NCBI GenBank assembly: GCA_002342035.1
Contig: DDPE01000071.1
Coordinates: forward strand, 1 to 42,326
Origin: Asticcacaulis sp. UBA2476
GTDB taxonomy: Bacteria; Pseudomonadota; Alphaproteobacteria; Caulobacterales; Caulobacteraceae
Length of the DNA stretch: 42,326 nucleotides
Direction: 5' to 3'
Part shown: piece by piece, positions 41,283-42,326 of the stretch
Numbering within the stretch: the first letter of the stretch is position 1
How the letters are laid out: each line of letters begins with the position of its first letter
Made by a program: the position numbers and the translations under genes
The notes under the pieces: model-generated
The model's database searches: none
Told to the model about the DNA's origin: nothing
The model's input: only the letters and a program-made list of their open reading frames with translations

Positions 41283-42044
41283 GTGAACAGCACAACCAAA
41301 TTCGTTATTGGGGCCGTGGCAACCTCTGTGATGGCTATGGCGGCCCACAGCGTACTGGCCGCCGGCTTTATCGGCAAACTGCAAAATTTGGCCCAGACAA
41401 GGGTCACCGCCAGCGGCCTGCCCAACGTCAGAGTGGCTTTCATTACCGAACCCGCCTATGAGCGGGTTGCCATCTTGTCAGGCGCCGCTTCTGCTGACGA
41501 GAAAGAAAGGCTGCTGGCCGCCGTAAAGGCCATACCCGGCGTCAAAGATGCGCGATGGATGCGTGATCCCGTTACGGCATACCCCGTCGATACGGCACCA
41601 ACGGTTTCCGAAGTGGCCTCTCCGGCATCGACGATTGCCACGGTACTTGAGGGCAGAGATTGCCAGGATAAGGTCGATAGCGCCATCGCAGGCAGGACAT
41701 TGCATTTTGACCTTTCGAGATCGACCCTGAAACCGGAATCGGACGCCCTTATTTCTTCGGTGGCCGATGCGCTTGGCCAGTGCCAGGGCGCGGTGATCGA
41801 AGTTCAGGGCCACACGGATCTGACCGGTAATCATGCTGCCAATCAACGCCTGTCAGAGGCCCGCGCCAACGCCGTTATTGCCGCTCTGGTCGCCAAAGGT
41901 GTGCCCAAGGATCGCCTGACCGCCGCAGGCTTTGGCGAAACTCAGCCCAAAATCGCGGGCATAACCGAAGACGCCAATGCCGCCAATCGTCGCATCGAAT
42001 TCGACCTGAACATGTCACCGTCAGCCGAAAGCCGCACACAATAA
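41283..42044 (+). CDS. BON-like plus OmpA-domain envelope protein
   Basis: A 253-residue protein with an N-terminal signal or anchor helix (about 7-27). A BON-like region follows at about 45-95 (VRVAFITEPAYERVAILSGAA, then AAVKAIPGVKDARW), and a C-terminal OmpA/MotB peptidoglycan-binding domain at about 140-248 (IEVQGHTDLTG, LSEARANAVIAALVAKGV, RRIEFDL). The BON-OmpA order resembles mycobacterial ArfA, which is also followed by two small membrane proteins. The GTG start has GGAG six bases upstream. The two tiny membrane genes downstream are close enough to be in the same operon. Confidence 0.87.
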   Translation: MNSTTKFVIGAVATSVMAMAAHSVLAAGFIGKLQNLAQTRVTASGLPNVRVAFITEPAYERVAILSGAASADEKERLLAAVKAIPGVKDARWMRDPVTAYPVDTAPTVSEVASPASTIATVLEGRDCQDKVDSAIAGRTLHFDLSRSTLKPESDALISSVADALGQCQGAVIEVQGHTDLTGNHAANQRLSEARANAVIAALVAKGVPKDRLTAAGFGETQPKIAGITEDANAANRRIEFDLNMSPSAESRTQ

Positions 42045-42056
42045 GGGAGCCAATTT

Positions 42057-42152
42057 ATGATTTTGCTTATCGAATCCCTGTTGACCCTGTTGCTGTTCTT
42101 CGTGATCGGCGTGGGTATAGGGTGGGTTATCTGGGCCCGCAAAACATCCTGA
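42057..42152 (+). CDS. Transmembrane micropeptide 1 with IGxxxGWxIWAR motif
   Basis: A 31-residue protein: an acidic-polar start, one long hydrophobic helix, then IGVGIGWVIWAR and a short KTS tail. AGGGAG lies seven bases before its ATG and 13 bases separate it from the OmpA-like gene. The glycine spacing GxxxG within a membrane helix suggests helix-helix packing. It shares an eight-of-twelve identical motif with the next micropeptide. Confidence 0.75.
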   Translation: MILLIESLLTLLLFFVIGVGIGWVIWARKTS

Positions 42153-42189
42153 TACACCTCCATTTCCCTAGCTATAAAGGAAATTCAAC

Positions 42190-42303
42190 ATGTTCACATG
42201 GGCTTTGGATTACTGGTATTTATGCCTGATTGCCGCAGCTATCGGCCTTGCAACCGGCTGGTGGATATGGGCACGCTACAGGCTCGAATCGACGATGCCC
42301 TAG
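42190..42303 (+). CDS. Transmembrane micropeptide 2 with IGxxxGWxIWAR motif
   Basis: A 37-residue protein. A tryptophan/tyrosine-rich N-terminus (FTWALDYWYLC) leads into one helix ending IGLATGWWIWAR, then a polar tail RLESTMP. AAAGG lies about nine bases before the ATG. It follows the first micropeptide by 37 bases. The stop is complete at 42301-42303, and the remaining 23 bases of the window hold nothing that can be called. Confidence 0.72.
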   Translation: MFTWALDYWYLCLIAAAIGLATGWWIWARYRLESTMP

Positions 42304-42326
42304 CCGCAGCGATGGTCACCCCTGCC

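Noticed and set aside
1..42326. Prophage, integrative element, insertion sequence or CRISPR array
   Set aside because: No integrase, transposase, structural phage gene, Cas gene or repeat-spacer array is present, and the single tRNA has no attachment-site duplication nearby.

Overview
The window looks like a chromosomal segment of an alphaproteobacterium, most likely a Caulobacteraceae member of moderate GC content (an Asticcacaulis-like genome is my best guess). The inference rests on the DUF1476-type F1-ATPase zeta subunit, the purC-purS-purQ-purL order with small PurL and separate PurS, the bolA...grxD neighbourhood, two methyl-accepting chemotaxis proteins, glutathione-dependent formaldehyde oxidation genes and a BigR/SqrR-type ArsR regulator. 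I see no prophage, integrase, transposase, plasmid function or CRISPR array. This is mostly core genome with a few accessory or degenerating genes.

Layout. 0-6.7 kb: phoH-like ATPase, tRNA-Leu(UAA), secreted M28 peptidase with a CinA-like protein, sfsA, a small membrane protein, and map-radC. A 16-codon remnant of a second radC allele follows radC. 6.7-13.2 kb (minus strand): a two-hairpin repeat, an unknown exported protein, msrQ-msrP, a repeat-rich peptidoglycan-binding protein and a GH9 lipoprotein. 13.4-23.8 kb (mostly plus): purB, two 2OG-Fe(II) oxygenase-like genes, two membrane proteins, the zeta subunit (minus), then purC-purS-purQ-purL followed by bolA, an aldo/keto-reductase-like gene and grxD. 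The purC leader carries a promoter and an attenuator-like hairpin. A second copy of the two-hairpin repeat lies between purC and purS.

23.8-29.5 kb: two paralogous secreted HEYAH metallopeptidases with helical-repeat C-termini flank an OafA-type acyltransferase with an SGNH domain. 29.5-34.9 kb: rpsD, a dCache chemoreceptor, an SDR with an in-frame amber codon near its C-terminus, and a CorC/HlyC-type CBS protein. 35.1-37.9 kb: frmA/adhC, a zinc-ribbon GNAT and fghA form one formaldehyde-detoxification operon. 38.1-42.3 kb: a second chemoreceptor, an AhpD-like protein divergent from a BigR/SqrR-type repressor and a YgaP-like rhodanese with two matching TTAGA-N4-TCTAA operators, then a BON-OmpA-like protein followed by two tiny transmembrane proteins sharing the motif IGxxxGWxIWAR.

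The observations I rate highest are: (1) the composite two-hairpin repeat whose stems vary with compensating changes while its loops are kept; (2) the BON-OmpA plus twin micropeptide cluster at the right edge; (3) an aldo/keto-reductase fold lacking three of four catalytic residues between bolA and grxD; (4) the persulfide-switch locus with its operator inside the promoter spacer; (5) several decaying or pseudo-enzyme genes (radC remnant, amber SDR, a 2OG oxygenase paralog lacking its distal iron ligand).
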